Positions 23,801 to 35,892 of a DNA stretch of 64,000 nt are shown one piece after another. The notes beneath the pieces are model-generated. The model saw only the letters and a program-made list of their open reading frames with translations. It searched no databases and was not told the origin of the DNA. A program made the position numbers and the translations under genes. Origin of the DNA: Bryopsis sp. KO-2023. Lineage: Eukaryota > Chlorophyta > Ulvophyceae > Bryopsidales > Bryopsidaceae. Location of the stretch: positions 2,666,001 to 2,730,000 of the forward strand of contig BSYQ01000009.1 in assembly GCA_030272585.1 (NCBI GenBank), given 5' to 3'. Positions within the stretch are counted from its first letter, which is position 1, and every line of letters begins with the position of its first letter.

Positions 23801-25023
23801 TTGGATCAATCTCTTCTGGATATGGCGAGAAAGAGGCTCCAAGACATTCCCTTTGAAATTCTGGAACAAAGAAACATCGTGAAAATGGCTCAGGTCCGTC
23901 GCACCGACATTAAGGTTTTTTTACTGATAGAATAAATTTCAATGTGAAATCTGTGCAAGAAAAAAACTCCTCATTTTTATCAGTTAGTCAGGTTTCTTTT
24001 TAAAAGTTTTTTTTTTTTGGGGGGGGGGGGGAGAGTCAAACCACCCCACCCAAGACTTGCATTTTGACTTAGCAACCGACTTTCTTTTCATCCCCGAGTC
24101 GAATCTGGTCCACAAGAATGAAAAAAAAAAGGAAGTTGACAAAAAGTGGGAAGCTACTTCCTTGCTGTTTTCTGTATTTGCATGTGCATGTGCATGTCCA
24201 AAATTGTTTTCTTTCCTCTGTCTGTTTTCTTCTCACTCAGAATTTCTTTGCTTGATCATGAATGAACCAGGTGTTGATCCTGCTCCGTCAAATTCCACCC
24301 CCCAACCTCACGGTAGGCAACCTGCTGGCCCCCGAAGTCGAGGAGCGATGCTTGCTCGTGTGGAAAGGCATTCAAGAACGAAAACAGCTTTTCTCGGAAG
24401 TCGCATCGGCCCTCACCCTGCTGGAATCCATGGGGTACGCAACCGAAGAGAAGGTCTTGCTGGAAGAAATCCCGATGCTCGTTTCCACAGCAACGAAACA
24501 GCCTGAAAATGGAGCGGAGGGTGGGGGTGACAAATATGTCGTGGACCTGCTGTTTTTGACCCACAAGCATGGAATCACAGGGATGGAAATCACCGTGCCA
24601 GCCAAATATCGATGGAGATACCAGGTGCTGGAGTCGCTGGGCTTCGGTAAGATCTGCGTGGATGTGGAAGACTGGGGGAAACTGTCGACGGACGAGGAGA
24701 AGAAAGAGTACCTGGCATTGAACACTTACCCGCATGGAACGACGCCACGCATTCAATCTGTGAAGACCCAAGCCAAAGATTCTACCGACAGTGGTGGTGG
24801 TGCCACCACCACCACCACCACCGGCACTGCTCACACTCGCACGTTCGAATCGAGAGATATCGCTGAAAAGCCGGATGACAAGGATAATGTTTGGGAGAAA
24901 GAGGGGGATTGGGATGGTGTGCATGGCATGCATGGTGATGATGGTGAGGATCAGGATCAGGATCAAAATGATCAGGATGATGATGCTTATGACACCACCA
25001 CCGATGAGGATGTTAGTTATTGA
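20883..25023 (+). CDS. HPR/OPR-repeat, RAP-like organelle RNA protein
   Basis: RAP-domain proteins with helical repeats (FASTK, HPR and OPR families) bind RNA in mitochondria or plastids. Exons in phase 0 are 21342-21566, 21912-22139, 22392-23396, 23711-23893 and 24271-25023, with a proposed first exon 20883-20927 ending in a GC donor. The total is about 812 residues. The 335-residue exon holds repeated helical units with W/L patterns such as LDPGAAAYVIWSMGKLG, FTIEQVLSLYWAVVKLG and VSPQHISLLTWCLAKVG, typical of this superfamily. The C-terminal KYVVDLLFLTHKHG...YRWRYQVLESLGF resembles a divergent RAP domain. It ends in a low-complexity acidic tail (Thr, Asp, Gln). Organelle location is inferred. 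The first exon is the least certain part. Confidence 0.75.
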
Positions 25024-25990
25024 CTAGAGAAGAAGCATGGACATGATCGGCACGATCATGGTGGGGGGAAACGGGTGATGCATACATACAAACGGTTCAA
25101 TCTTGGATGTTGTTGATCGAGGTATTGGTCCGTATATGCACGTTCAGGACACGCTTCGAAGCAGTTTGTGTTGTACAAATAGAACCTCTTTGTTTCTGAG
25201 GGCTTTCTTCCTAGCGATATGCTTGTGATTTGACGAGTAGTTTGGCGATTGGGATGCTGTGTTTGAGAAAATCTGCTTTTGTTCCAAAGAAAGGAGCATG
25301 TGTCAAAACGATGGAGTCCGATTTTCCAGCGAGGAATCTTCATGTGCTGTGGCTTGGTAGCCTGGAGAAACGCTCACTCACATAACTGCACACAAAATAA
25401 GCATAGCCCTTCGCTCATTGAGAACTTGGTGTATTTTTTTCTGCTATCAAGCCCCCCACCAGAAACCTGTCTCCAACTATATCCCCACACCCATACTGCA
25501 GATCCAAGCAGATCCAAATCGTGCTATTGCCAGCTCATAATTGTTTTGGCCACTGAGGGGAATGGGTGGGGTGTGATTGGGTCAGAGTGGGCATGTCCCA
25601 CAGCTGATTATGGAATCTCAGGAATCTGGTTACACTTGAGTAGGTTGATATGGCTTTTCACCTGGGGCCTGTTTCAAGTCTCAATCAATGAGCTGTTCAT
25701 GCACACCATCATCCTCAAAAGGCGAAACGTCTTTAAAAGAATTCCAAAAAATGGTATTGATACGCCACCCATACCATTGTGGATTATGTGGACATCAAAA
25801 GAAGCACCAATGGAACGTGGATGCTGTCCATGTCGGAGCATGACTCTCAAAAATATATTTTTTACATGAGACCCCTACTGCTGCAAAATGTTTGTTTGTA
25901 TGGTGTGCACCACACGGATATATGCGTTGTTAAGGAATTTAGGAAATTATCATGAAAGAAAAGGCAAAAAACACGGTGATATGTAAGGTG
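25024..25990. other. Convergent intergenic region
   Basis: Nearly 1 kb lies between the RAP-like stop and the TPR-ferredoxin stop and must contain both 3' ends. The short open frames on both strands show no splice logic or motif. A short palindrome (CATGATCGGCACGATCATG) is at about 25042-25060. Confidence 0.5.
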
Positions 25991-28334
25991 TTATGCAGCA
26001 GTGTGAAGATCTTTTTCGAGTTGCCTGGCAATTAGCTGCAAAAGATTTGAAAACAAAAAGGCAATCAAGACGAAGAAAAAGAACAAAACAAATTAATTTG
26101 ATGGCTGGCTAGCCGCACGCCACAAGAATCACAAAAAAAAGGATACATCTGTACATTACTATTTTAATTTTTTGGTTTGGTATCCTTTAATGAATTACAG
26201 GATCCTTTAATTTGTCTGGTGTCAGATTTCCTTTTAAAAAAAAAGAAAAAAAAAGAAGAAGAAGAAAAAAAACCAACATTGTTTCAGTGGTGAAGGGAGT
26301 GAGTGAAAATTTATGCCGAGTGCACGGAGGTTGGACGTCTTCTTGTACACTCATAAAAATCGTGGAAAATTACATACAGCTCGTCAGCGCTATTTTCTTT
26401 CTGTGCAAAAAAATTATGGGAAAAAAAAATTGGACAGCCAGCTCCCACCTTGTAATCATTCGTTCTTTTGAATTCAGGGTTTTTCTGGATGAGGACCTCC
26501 AGAGCAGCCTGTGCTTGTCGAAACTCTTTCCGTATGTAGTGAGCGTCGATCAACCGGATGTGTGCCTGGAGTCAACATTACTGGAAAAATTCATAATGCT
26601 GCTGATACTATCCATGATCAATGCATCGCATTTTTTCACCCCAACACCCCCCCACCCACAGTCACTGTTTCTCAGTCAAACGCACCGTTGTGAAACCTTT
26701 CGGAGAATGTTTTACAGCAAGAAGGGCGTCATCCAACACACCCTCTCGATCGCCCAACGAAAGCCGAACACCCGATCGATTGGAGTACAGCAAATAGTAG
26801 CTCTCAGCCACTCCCAGGCCCAATGCCTGCCAGAAAATCAGAACAAGTTTATTCTATTCGAGCGATGATCTTGGGGCTGTTATTCTTCTACCTTTTTTTT
26901 TTTTTCTCGAGTGCGAAGTTGATATCCGGGAAAGAATAGGACCATTTTTTTCTTTTTCAAAAATAGATTTTGAGAAGATATCGAACGAAACGGGACAGAG
27001 TAAAAAGAGAAAAAGAAAGGATGTATTTCTAGTTATGACATAAAGAAAAAAGTGAATTTTCCATCCTAGTTTCTTTCTCATACGTAAATATATTTGGGGG
27101 TTTTCTGAAAAAGAAGCAACATAAACACGAAGAGAAGCATTAAACTTTTTTTTTCTTTATCCAATCTGAATATGCCCGACCCACCTCAGTAAACTTTGCT
27201 TCGGCACCTTTTAGATCCCCTGACCGTGCCAAAGCATTGCCCATCTGACGAAGCTGGAAAAAAAAGCGATAATAATCGTGTCATATTATCAAAATATATT
27301 ATTATCTATAATATATTATATTATTATATTGTTATTATTATTTGACATCCCCATGCAAAAAAACATAAAAATCTGCCAGATCATTTCATTTTCTACTTGT
27401 ACTCATCCAAAAAAACATGACTAAAGAATCACCGCTTCTACATTTTTTATTCCTTTCTTGTATCGATTTTGTTTTTATTTTTTTCACTGGGACAATTGAT
27501 GATATCCTATCCAAGCGACCATAAAAAAAACGCTTGCACTAATCCTTGCCGACCTCGGTTGCACGAAGCATGTCTTCGGAGATCACCACCTCGCACTCCC
27601 GATTGATCACTTCAGCCATATCAGCAGGAGTGGAAACATGTCGCACAAATGTCTCACTGGGAAGTAAAATCATGTTCGGCCCATTGCCACATTGACCTGT
27701 TCAAACAAGCAAACCACAAAGGAAAACAAAATTGAAATCGAAAGATCGACACACATGCATGCACTTGATTAATCTCCTGCACTCCTTTTTCGAAGGGACA
27801 CCCCAGCCCTCATTTGAAATCTGAATATTGCATTTGATAGGAAAAAAAAGCAGCCGGTGGCATCTGGGTACCTCCGGATAGGCAGACACAGGAACACCCC
27901 CCCCAAAAAAAATAAAAATAAAAAATCAACCTTACCCAGACATCCACAGCTCTCGGCCTCCAAGTTCGGAATGGACAAATCTTGTGCAAATCTCAAAACC
28001 TGCACATCACGCATCAAACACATTTGCAACACTCTCACATCCAATCCAGCTCATCCTTCATTTTTCCAAAAAAGACTTTTCCAGCAACGGCCATGATCGG
28101 GACCGCATGCCCGAGTCGATTTCACCACATCCCTGAGTCAATAAATCTCCACGATTCACATTTTCGCGTCGCAAATCGCCCTACCAATTCCGAGCCCTGC
28201 CTCTTGCACGTCTTGTTGACACACACTCTCAGTTGCACTTTGCCAGACGCCCTATCCATGACGGCGGCATTCGAACGGGTTTTCCCCGCACCCGCGCCGC
28301 CACCCGAGGCGCACAAAATCGGACATCGAAGCAT
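25991..28334 (-). CDS. Thioredoxin-like [2Fe-2S] ferredoxin fused to TPR repeats
   Basis: Seven exons agree in phase: 28185-28334, 27936-27999, 27554-27696, 27185-27253, 26686-26826, 26449-26565 and 25991-26035. They give 242 residues. The N-terminal ~100 residues form a thioredoxin-fold ferredoxin with likely cluster ligands C38 and C43 (VCVNKTCKRQGS) and C70 and C74 (GCLGQCGNGPNM), then FVRHVSTPADMAEVI. The rest is TPR-like: LRQMGNALARSGDLKGAEAK, SNRSGVRLSLGDREGVLDDA and IRKEFRQAQAALEVLIQKNP. Such proteins could pair electron transfer or a redox sensor with protein binding. Partner and compartment are unknown. The gene is divergent from the F-box/LRR gene. Confidence 0.9.
27295..27345. repeat. 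AT-rich simple repeat in intron
   Basis: A run of ATTATATTATT-type sequence lies inside an intron of the TPR-ferredoxin gene. Confidence 0.7.
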
Positions 28335-28595
28335 CACGCGCGCAACGGAAAACTGTGGGAAGCAGGCAGGGCCGACTCGAATTTATCGCTCGAAAAGCTG
28401 GCGACTGTGGACGTACATGGGGGACGATGTTGGGGGGAAATATTCTTGTCCGTTTTGCTGCGTCAGATACGATGTGAAGGTTCGCCAAAGCAAACAAATC
28501 TGTGAAGATATTTCTGTTGTACACCCCCCTGTGCGCAGTATTGGGTTGCGTTATAGAACGAAAGCTTGGAAAGCGTTTCGTTTGGTAGAGCGGAA
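28335..28595. promoter_or_regulatory. Divergent promoter interval, TPR-ferredoxin / F-box-LRR
   Basis: Only 261 bp separates the two ATGs, the shortest divergent gap in the window. The assignment is positional. Confidence 0.4.
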
Positions 28596-29962
28596 ATGGA
28601 GCGGGAGGCGCAGCGGGCGAAGGGCGACTGGGGATCGCTTGCGAAAGACGTGTTGGATCAGGTATTGACGAGGCTGGGGAATCGGGGTCTGGTGCCTCCC
28701 AGGTTGACGTGCATGCACTGGAAAAATTGCGCGGACTCGGCGGTCACCTCGTTGAGGTGCAATCCGATAGAGGTCGTCCCTCCGGAGCGCCTGGTCGCGC
28801 TTTTTCCCAGCCTGACTAGCTTGGATCTCACGTGCGATTGGGTATCGTGCAGCTCGCTGTTCGAGGACGTGACGTCCGGAATTAAATCGTTGAGGGGGCT
28901 GGAAACCCTGCGACATCTCAGCCTCAACGGTTGGTCGGCGTTGACCGACGAGGATGTGGTGTGGATAAGAAAGTTGGAATCTGTGAGGGAGCTGGACTTG
29001 ACGTTTTGCTCGAAACTGACGGACGTCGGGATGATTTACGTGAGCGACATGGTGCAGTTGAGGGTGCTCAAGCTGATGGGGTGTTCGCAGTTGACGAACC
29101 AAGGTTTCGAGATGCTGTCTAGGCTTTCGGCGCTGGAGGCGCTGTCGGTTTCAGGAACTAGCATAGGGGACAAAGCGTTGAGCAAGCTGGTCAGTCTGAC
29201 GAACTTGAAGGAGTTGGGGTTGATGGAATGCTCGAATGTGAGCGACTGGGGAGTGAGGTGCGTTTTGACCAATTTGAGGAATTTGGTGGAGTTGGATCTG
29301 ACGGAATGCTCGGCCGTGTCGGACAGAGGTCTGGCAATTCTGGTGGAAATGAAAAGCAACATGAGGAAGTTGAAGCTGGAGGGCTGCGATAAGGTGGGGA
29401 GCTTTCAAAAACAAGGTTCCAGCAAAGATTATAAAAAAAAAAGAAAAATGTATATGTATGTATGATCGAAGATTGGGGATGGGGGGAAAAAACGGTGCCT
29501 TCTGGATTCTGTTTTTGTTCAAGTCGATCAAAACCTGAATGATGCTTGCATCCACAGTTTGAATAAATGGACCAAAAACTTCCTTTCAATTTTGTTTTTT
29601 TTGCCAGTATTGGGGAGGGGGTGGGAAAGGTCGGCTGGCCTTTGTCACTTTTTTTTGCTGAAATCATGAAGCTTCTTACGAATTTTGTTTCCTTTGGTTA
29701 GGTGACGGTGGAGTTCCTTTGCTCCCTGGAGGCTTTGACGGAGATTAAAGTGAATACCAGCAGCAATCCAGTGGAGTCAGACGAAAGCATAATCTCGGAG
29801 GAAATAGAGCTGTTCACCGGGACGGATAAGACTTTTGTGGATCTTTGCGACACCTCCAGCGAATCGGCCTCCAGTGAGTGTTCCTATTCGAATTCTGGGG
29901 AATGTGTGAAAAGAGCAACTCCAGCGCATGGAAAGGAAGCTGAATCGGGAGGGGGCTCGTAG
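28596..29962 (+). CDS. F-box-like leucine-rich repeat protein
   Basis: F-box/LRR proteins are substrate adaptors of SCF ubiquitin ligases. Exon 28596-29393 joins 29702-29962 in phase 0 to give 352 residues. Residues ~10-50 resemble an F-box (KDVLDQVLTRLGNRGL, then RLTCMHWKNCA). At least six cysteine-type LRRs follow, for example LRHLSLNGWSALTDEDV, VRELDLTFCSKLTDVGM, LKELGLMECSNVSDWGV and LVELDLTECSAVSDRGL, the CC-LRR pattern of this class. The C-terminal exon is Ser- and Glu-rich. A GTGAGT inside exon 2 at about 29874 and an exon-like piece at about 30332-30380 suggest an alternative 3' end. The target is unknown. Confidence 0.85.
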
Positions 29963-30777
29963 GGCTGAGGATGTATTAATGGTGATTTGTGGTATGTTCT
30001 GGTTTTTTTTCCGAACGGGTTGGGTTGGTTGGTGGGGGAAATGCTTTTCGTGGTCCTCGTGTGTGTGTGTTTTTGCAAGCATTTTTTTTTCGTTCGGAAA
30101 ATACCTCGGTTGTTTCTTTTATATCTGGTTGAGGGAAGGGGAATGGGCTGGTTGGTGGGGTGTTGAGCATTGTTTTTTTTTGCTTTTTCTGGATGTTGGA
30201 AAAAAACACATCATGAAAGGATTTCACATGTCGAATTCTGGACTTGGGCCATTTCGAGGTGAGGAGTGGCCGTGTGTTGTTTCTTTGAGCATCATGGTTT
30301 TTTTGGTTCCTTAACCTCCAAAAAAAAACAGGAATATTGATCTGCCAGTTCTTTTGCAATTGTTTAACGAGTTCCTCACAGTGAGTCACTACCCCCCCCC
30401 CCCCAAAAAAAAAAAAAAAAAAGAACATGGTTTTGGGGAATGTTGAGAATCTTGCTTAATAGAAACACAACAGAAACACTGGCAGTGCGCTTGTCCAAAC
30501 ATATGCAACATAAGGGGTTGAGGAAATTCCATTCTTGCGGCAGTAAAAAAATCAATGATTTGATTCTTGAATTTTTTTTATCACTTGGGCTGAGCTGGTG
30601 CACCTCTTTTCTCAAATCAAGGAACTGAGAATGTTCTTACAACCTCACAAAACCTCCAACGACAATCAGTACAACAAAAAAAGGCTGTGCGAGTGGCGGC
30701 GGGAACCCCCCCCACAAGAAAGCAAGTAATATGGACTCGACTGAAAAAAAAGGAGCATTTGTTCTCGTCCCTTGCTT
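29963..30777. other. Convergent intergenic region
   Basis: The region contains the 3' ends of the F-box/LRR and MFS genes. It includes a C13-A18 junction at 30392-30422. A short plus-strand exon-like piece before it (NIDLPVLLQLFNEFLT, about 30333-30380) has good splice ends but no clear partner. Confidence 0.45.
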
Positions 30778-33700
30778 CTAGGCTCTGAAACCATGCAACA
30801 CCCTGATCGCGATCAAGCACATTCCCCAACCAACAGCCACAGCCATCGCAACACAAGCATACATGATTCTTGGGCCGAATTCATTGAACAGTGCTCCTCC
30901 TACCACTGCACCCGTTCCATATCCGATGCCAAAGTACATGCCAGAAAATATTGCCTGCAAAAAAGAGAAGAGATCCAGCAATCACATGAGCAAACAGCCC
31001 TTCCGTAAAGTTTCACGATCATGTGAGTAAGAAAGGGCATCAAGTATTGCTAGCTTGCCGCATTTACAGGCTATTGCGTTCAACTTGATGCGTGCTCCGT
31101 GTGTTGCAGGCACAACAAGGGCAATGGCTCAAAGCTGGTAGCTATTGCTAGCTTGCCGCATTTACAGAAGGATCGAAGCAGCAAAACAAAAATTCAAAAT
31201 CAAAAGTAAAGCTCAGCAAGAGGCAAGACCGTACTTATTTCCACAATCAATCAATTGATCCAATGTTCAACCCATGCCCCTCCTCGATCGAAAGAAATAG
31301 AATTGAACGACAAAGAAGATCGCTCAAATAAAGCATTAGCCTGTGCCCTGTTCAAAAAAAGAGAAAGCTATTGACATGCTACTTTTTCAACCACTGAAAC
31401 TGGGAGGGGCCATGCACCCACATTTGATGGATGGGGTATCCAACGATCACCTGTAAGGTGGCATCGAGTCCAGGGGGTGCGATTCTTCGGCTAAATTCCG
31501 TCCCAGCCCCCCAAGCACATCCAAACGTGACTCCATGCAAGGGTTCGATGGCTAAGACCCACCAGGTTGAGGGGAGTGCAGCCAGCATGACATACCCAAG
31601 CAATCTCAAAATGAACACCCCCATGACGATGTGCAGCATGGTTTGAACGCCCACGTATCGAAGAATACGATCCATCAATGCAAACACCGGGACTTCTGCC
31701 GAGCAGGTGACCTGCGTGTTCGATGGTAAAGGCAGGTAACCCCCCCAGTCAAAAATAAATGAATAACAAGAAATAAACAAGGAATAAAATGTGGGCAAAA
31801 AAAAAGAAATAAAATAGTGTGTGAACAAATAAAATAATTAACACAAAACTAAACTAAACTAAACTGAAAAGAAAATAATAATAATAATAATAATAATAAC
31901 ATAATGTGGGGATAAATAGAATAAACAAACAAAAATGTAAGAAAAATGAAAATTATAAAAATCGCCTACCGAAAAGCATTGCAACAGAATTGAAAGGTAG
32001 CATGAATATTTTTCGAATCCAAGTCAAATCCAACAAATGCAGCCACTAGGATTTGGCCATCACGATGCGATTTTTCCAAAAAAAAACACGCTGTACTCAG
32101 GCTCCATCCAGTTCTTTTTATTTTTTCAATCAATTTGCTGATTCACCAGGTTCAACCAGCTTTGAACCAAAAAGAAAACACGAAAACCAGAAAACCCCAA
32201 AGAATCAAGCCAGCTGCCTACCAAGAGTGCTAAACCCATCAAATACTCCGGTGCACCGAGCTGGTCCAGATACAGAAAGAGGAAGCTCTCTATGGCCCCC
32301 GAGGCGATGCCCATCAGGAAGGTCATGGAAAGAAAAATAATCACTTCTGGATCTGACAGCACTTTTCGTAATTTTGAAAAGAAGCCAGCATTGCCATCCC
32401 CCCCTAGGCTCCAAAGAACACCCAAACACATATGCAACTCTGCTCTACAAAACACGAAGTGAAGCTGAGCGGAGCATTCTCCCAATCAATCAAGGATTCC
32501 TTTTTTGCTCGGAATGGATTCTATACACTGTCATTGATCTTGCCACCAATGAAGGGATTTTTACTAGGTTTATTTTATTTTTAGATGCACCTGTGGAGGG
32601 TTTTCTAGAGCTGACTTTATTGGGCTGGATTTTTACTAAGGGCTGGGCTAAATCACCTCGTTGTGGACGGCCTTCGTTGGGCAAGTTGGCCTAATGTGAA
32701 TTAAGCATTCATTCATCTGTTACATCACCAACCACAAACACCGGATTCGACTCCAGAATTACCATTTTTTGCAGAGCACGCCACAGCATTCTCCGAATTG
32801 TTGCTCCTGCCCTTGGAACTCCCCTTACCACCATCCAGGGCGTCCTCCCCGATATTCTCGGCATCTGATGCTGATGCATGCATGTCTTGCATGCCTGAAT
32901 TATCCATAGATTCTACAAGCAACGGAACGTTTTGGTCGCTTAAGCCATCCGGACTAAGCTTCTTTTCCTCCCCCTTTCAGAAACACCAAAGCAAGCGACA
33001 GTGTCATTCACACAGGACAGGCATCCTTCCAACCGATTGCCCTTCCAAGGATTCCCTGCAAATTGAGAAATCGGAGCCAAGTCCAGTCAAAAAACCCACA
33101 ACGCTATGTATATTCGCAGCATTGTGTGCGAGTGTGGTTTCAGTCAGACATCCCAGAACGGGGTCATTGCTTTGGAGCCACCAAACTACATTTGGTGGCA
33201 ATCGCACTCTGGTCGGTGTGTAATTTTCTTGAAGAATTTTCCTTTACCAAGGGGACAAGAAAAATCGTGGGTAAAAAAAACCCACCACATATTGTTTTTT
33301 TGGTTTGGTAAGAAAAAACCCGCTTACTTGCTGGGCATCATCAGGGGAGGTAAGGAGCGACATGTCCAAAGTAAACCCAGCGATGATTGCAAATATGCTG
33401 AAGATGGGGAAACCAACAAACGGGGCCTCAATTCCGAATCTGGAAATCAAGGCGCCCATCGTGAAACTGTTTATTCCCAGCCGACCGCACCCCACAGACG
33501 TTGCCTTCCATACGAGCCATCCTGGATTTCAACAGGGCTTTTATTCAGAAAAAAAACCCTCATCCCCTTCAAATAACCCAATAACCCAATAATACGAGAT
33601 TTCCCACTTTTCCCTTGCTTCATTTTTCTTTTTTCTTTTTTTTTTGGGGGGGGGGAGGCGGAAAAGAATTGCACACCCCTGCATAAGAAAAGACAAAAAC

Positions 33701-34242
33701 GGGGAGGAAGGGTGCACAACACAGCAATGAATCGACATTTTCTGGAGCGAAAAGCATTTTCCCAACCTGTTTGCATGATGCCAGAACGGCAGCGTCTGCT
33801 ATGGTCCCATTAGGTGCACCAAAGAATTCACCGATGAAAACCAACACCATCAACAGCCAATATGCATGCGACGCTCCAATCAGAGTCTTGCAGACAACCG
33901 AAACAACCAAGGTCCCGATCAACACAAGCCTGGAAAAAGGGGGATTCAGAAAAAAGCAAACGAACAAAGTATTGGAGGAGAAAAAAAATTGGAGCGGCTA
34001 GGAAAAGAAAAGCCTGATTGTCCATAAAAAAGGGGGGGGGGGGCTCACTTGTGCTTCCTGTGTTTGTCAGCAAAGGTTGCCCAAAGGTAGCGTGAAGGTC
34101 CAGACACCCATGGTTTCACACCAGCCAGCACGCCCACTGCTCTTTCGTTCAACCCCAGCCTTCTGAAGTACAAGTTCAAATATGGATGGATGAAGCTGCG
34201 AGATCCAAAGTAGAAAAAATACCAGGCCTGACAAGAAAACAT
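30778..34242 (-). CDS. MFSD6-like major facilitator transporter, with a one-base frameshift
   Basis: Seven exons: 34049-34242, 33767-33929, 33328-33521, 32763-32973, 32222-32403, 31451-31711 and 30778-30954. They would give about 460 residues with some 12 membrane segments, the size of MFSD6/LacY-like symporters. Motifs include FGSRSFIHPYLNLYFRRLGL, FFGAPNGTIADAAVL and YGRQRLWGAVGW, a hallmark of this branch. The long polar loop between halves (GEEKKLSPDG, then a Ser/Asp-rich stretch) is the 32763-32973 exon. Exon 33328-33521 is 194 nt where 195 is needed. The frame changes at a GGG (plus-strand CCC, 33476-33478) right after GAVGW and resumes at INSFTMGALISRFG. Everything else is intact, so this is an assembly error or a very recent lesion. 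The substrate is unknown. Confidence 0.9.
31045..31167. repeat. 25-bp direct repeat pair in intron
   Basis: TATTGCTAGCTTGCCGCATT plus TACAG occurs identically at 31045-31069 and 31143-31167, inside the last MFS intron. Each copy ends in a CAG like a splice acceptor, but on the antisense strand of the gene. Confidence 0.85.
31850..31900. repeat. Simple repeats (ACTAA and AAT) in intron
   Basis: A short AAACT tandem is followed by (AAT)n within the MFS intron. Confidence 0.7.
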
Positions 34243-35892
34243 CACAACACCAACCCCTCGTAGTTTGCCCTCATAATGAATTGCTAGATGTACGTGCCGG
34301 TGGTAAATCTGGAGTGGGGCTGGTTTTGATCTGCCAGCATGTTTGTCCAGTGTTTCTCAGTGCTTTGGCTGATGGGCTCATCAAATCGTGGTTTCATGGA
34401 TTCCAAATCTCTTTATGTATAGTGTGCATCTAGCTATTTAATAAACGAACTCTCCAGCTCTCTAACTTTTAATAATCACATTTAAAAATTTATCAAATCT
34501 ATTTCAGCTATAGGTAGAACTAACAATTTAAGAAGAGTGGATGACTGTCTGGAGAGTCTCAGGAAGTGTGGTTTTGTTAGGAAGCTCGCGGACCTTTGCA
34601 GCAAGGTGTCTCATCGTAGGAATCTCTGCGTGTGTTGTGTGTCGTGCGTAGGTGTGGTTGGGACGAATGGGGCATAGTCCCCAGAACAAACATGCGACAC
34701 TGGGAAGGGAGGTGTTGGTAATGAATGAATGATTGAATGAAATTGAGAGACACGGTTATAATGAACGACCTAACTTATGATGGGTTTTTTTTAGAGCTTT
34801 TCTGTAAATGAGTACGTTGATCAAGGGAGAGTCCACTTCTTTCCATTTCATTTTCCCTCGATGCTAAAATTCATCACAAGACAAAGAATTTACCGTTTTT
34901 TTTCAACCTGTGCACCAGTTCGACAAAACACCCTTCCTTGAGATTTTAAATGTTTGACTAATAACGAACTTGCACAATTTTACCATATGTTGCACAGTTC
35001 TTACCATGTCTATGCAAAAAGAAACCGCAATGCTGCCTTTGATAAAAAGTTGGTGAAATAGTACCTTTTTTTTCTTTTTTTTTCAACCCCCAATCCAAAG
35101 CGCCGGTACCCCATCTTTGAATGATGACCTTGTTTCATGCAATCTCCCAAACTTTTTCCCCCCTCCATATTTTTTCTCCTTTTTTTTTTCTTTTTTTGCT
35201 CTACTCCTTTTTTTTTTTCCCGTGTGAAAATATGATCACAAGATCTGCTAAAATTAATCTGCTAATCCCAACTCATATAATATAACTCTCAACTTCACCC
35301 TTATTGTCCCAAATTTCCTTCCATTTTTTTTGTCTTTGTTCTTGTTTTTATTTCTCCCATAGAGCTTCAAAAAAGAAAACAAGAAAAAAAAATCTAAAGA
35401 AACATAGGTCATGGATCTTATGTGAGTTCGTATACATTTTCTTTTACTTTGATATTTTTTTTTGCTTTTCTTCCTCTAAACAATAACCCCACTTCGATTT
35501 TTCTTAATCCTTTTATCAAGTCACCAACAGAGAAAAAAGGAAAATTATCCTTTTGTCCCTCTTTCCTGTCAAAAAAAAAAAAAAAAGAATAAAAAAAAAC
35601 ACAGTTTGTGGAATTTGCATCCCACTTCAGCATGGCCCCATAAAATACACCCCCCCCCACCCTCTCCTTTCAAATTATCCAAAATTATCCAAAATGACCA
35701 ATGTCAACAGTCCGAAAGAAATACCTCACTCTTTTTTATCTTGTGACTAAACAAAAACGACGAAACTGCTTCCGACGGGTTCCGAAACTGCGTTATTCCG
35801 AACCGACCAATCTTATCGTGCACCCCTGTCTTTCTTTCTCTCTTTCTTCCTGCGTTTAATTCTGCCTGCTGCGTGCATCGCGCGCGTCTAAT
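34243..35892. other. Intergenic stretch with no supported gene
   Basis: About 1.65 kb of AT-rich sequence with many T runs separates the MFS start from the stop of the tetraspan gene. The short open frames are homopolymer-driven. I see no gene or structured RNA. Confidence 0.45.

Noticed and set aside
24256-24966. 236-residue minus-strand open frame
   Set aside because: It is antisense to the last coding exon of the RAP-like gene, which has the domain content and phase-matched introns.
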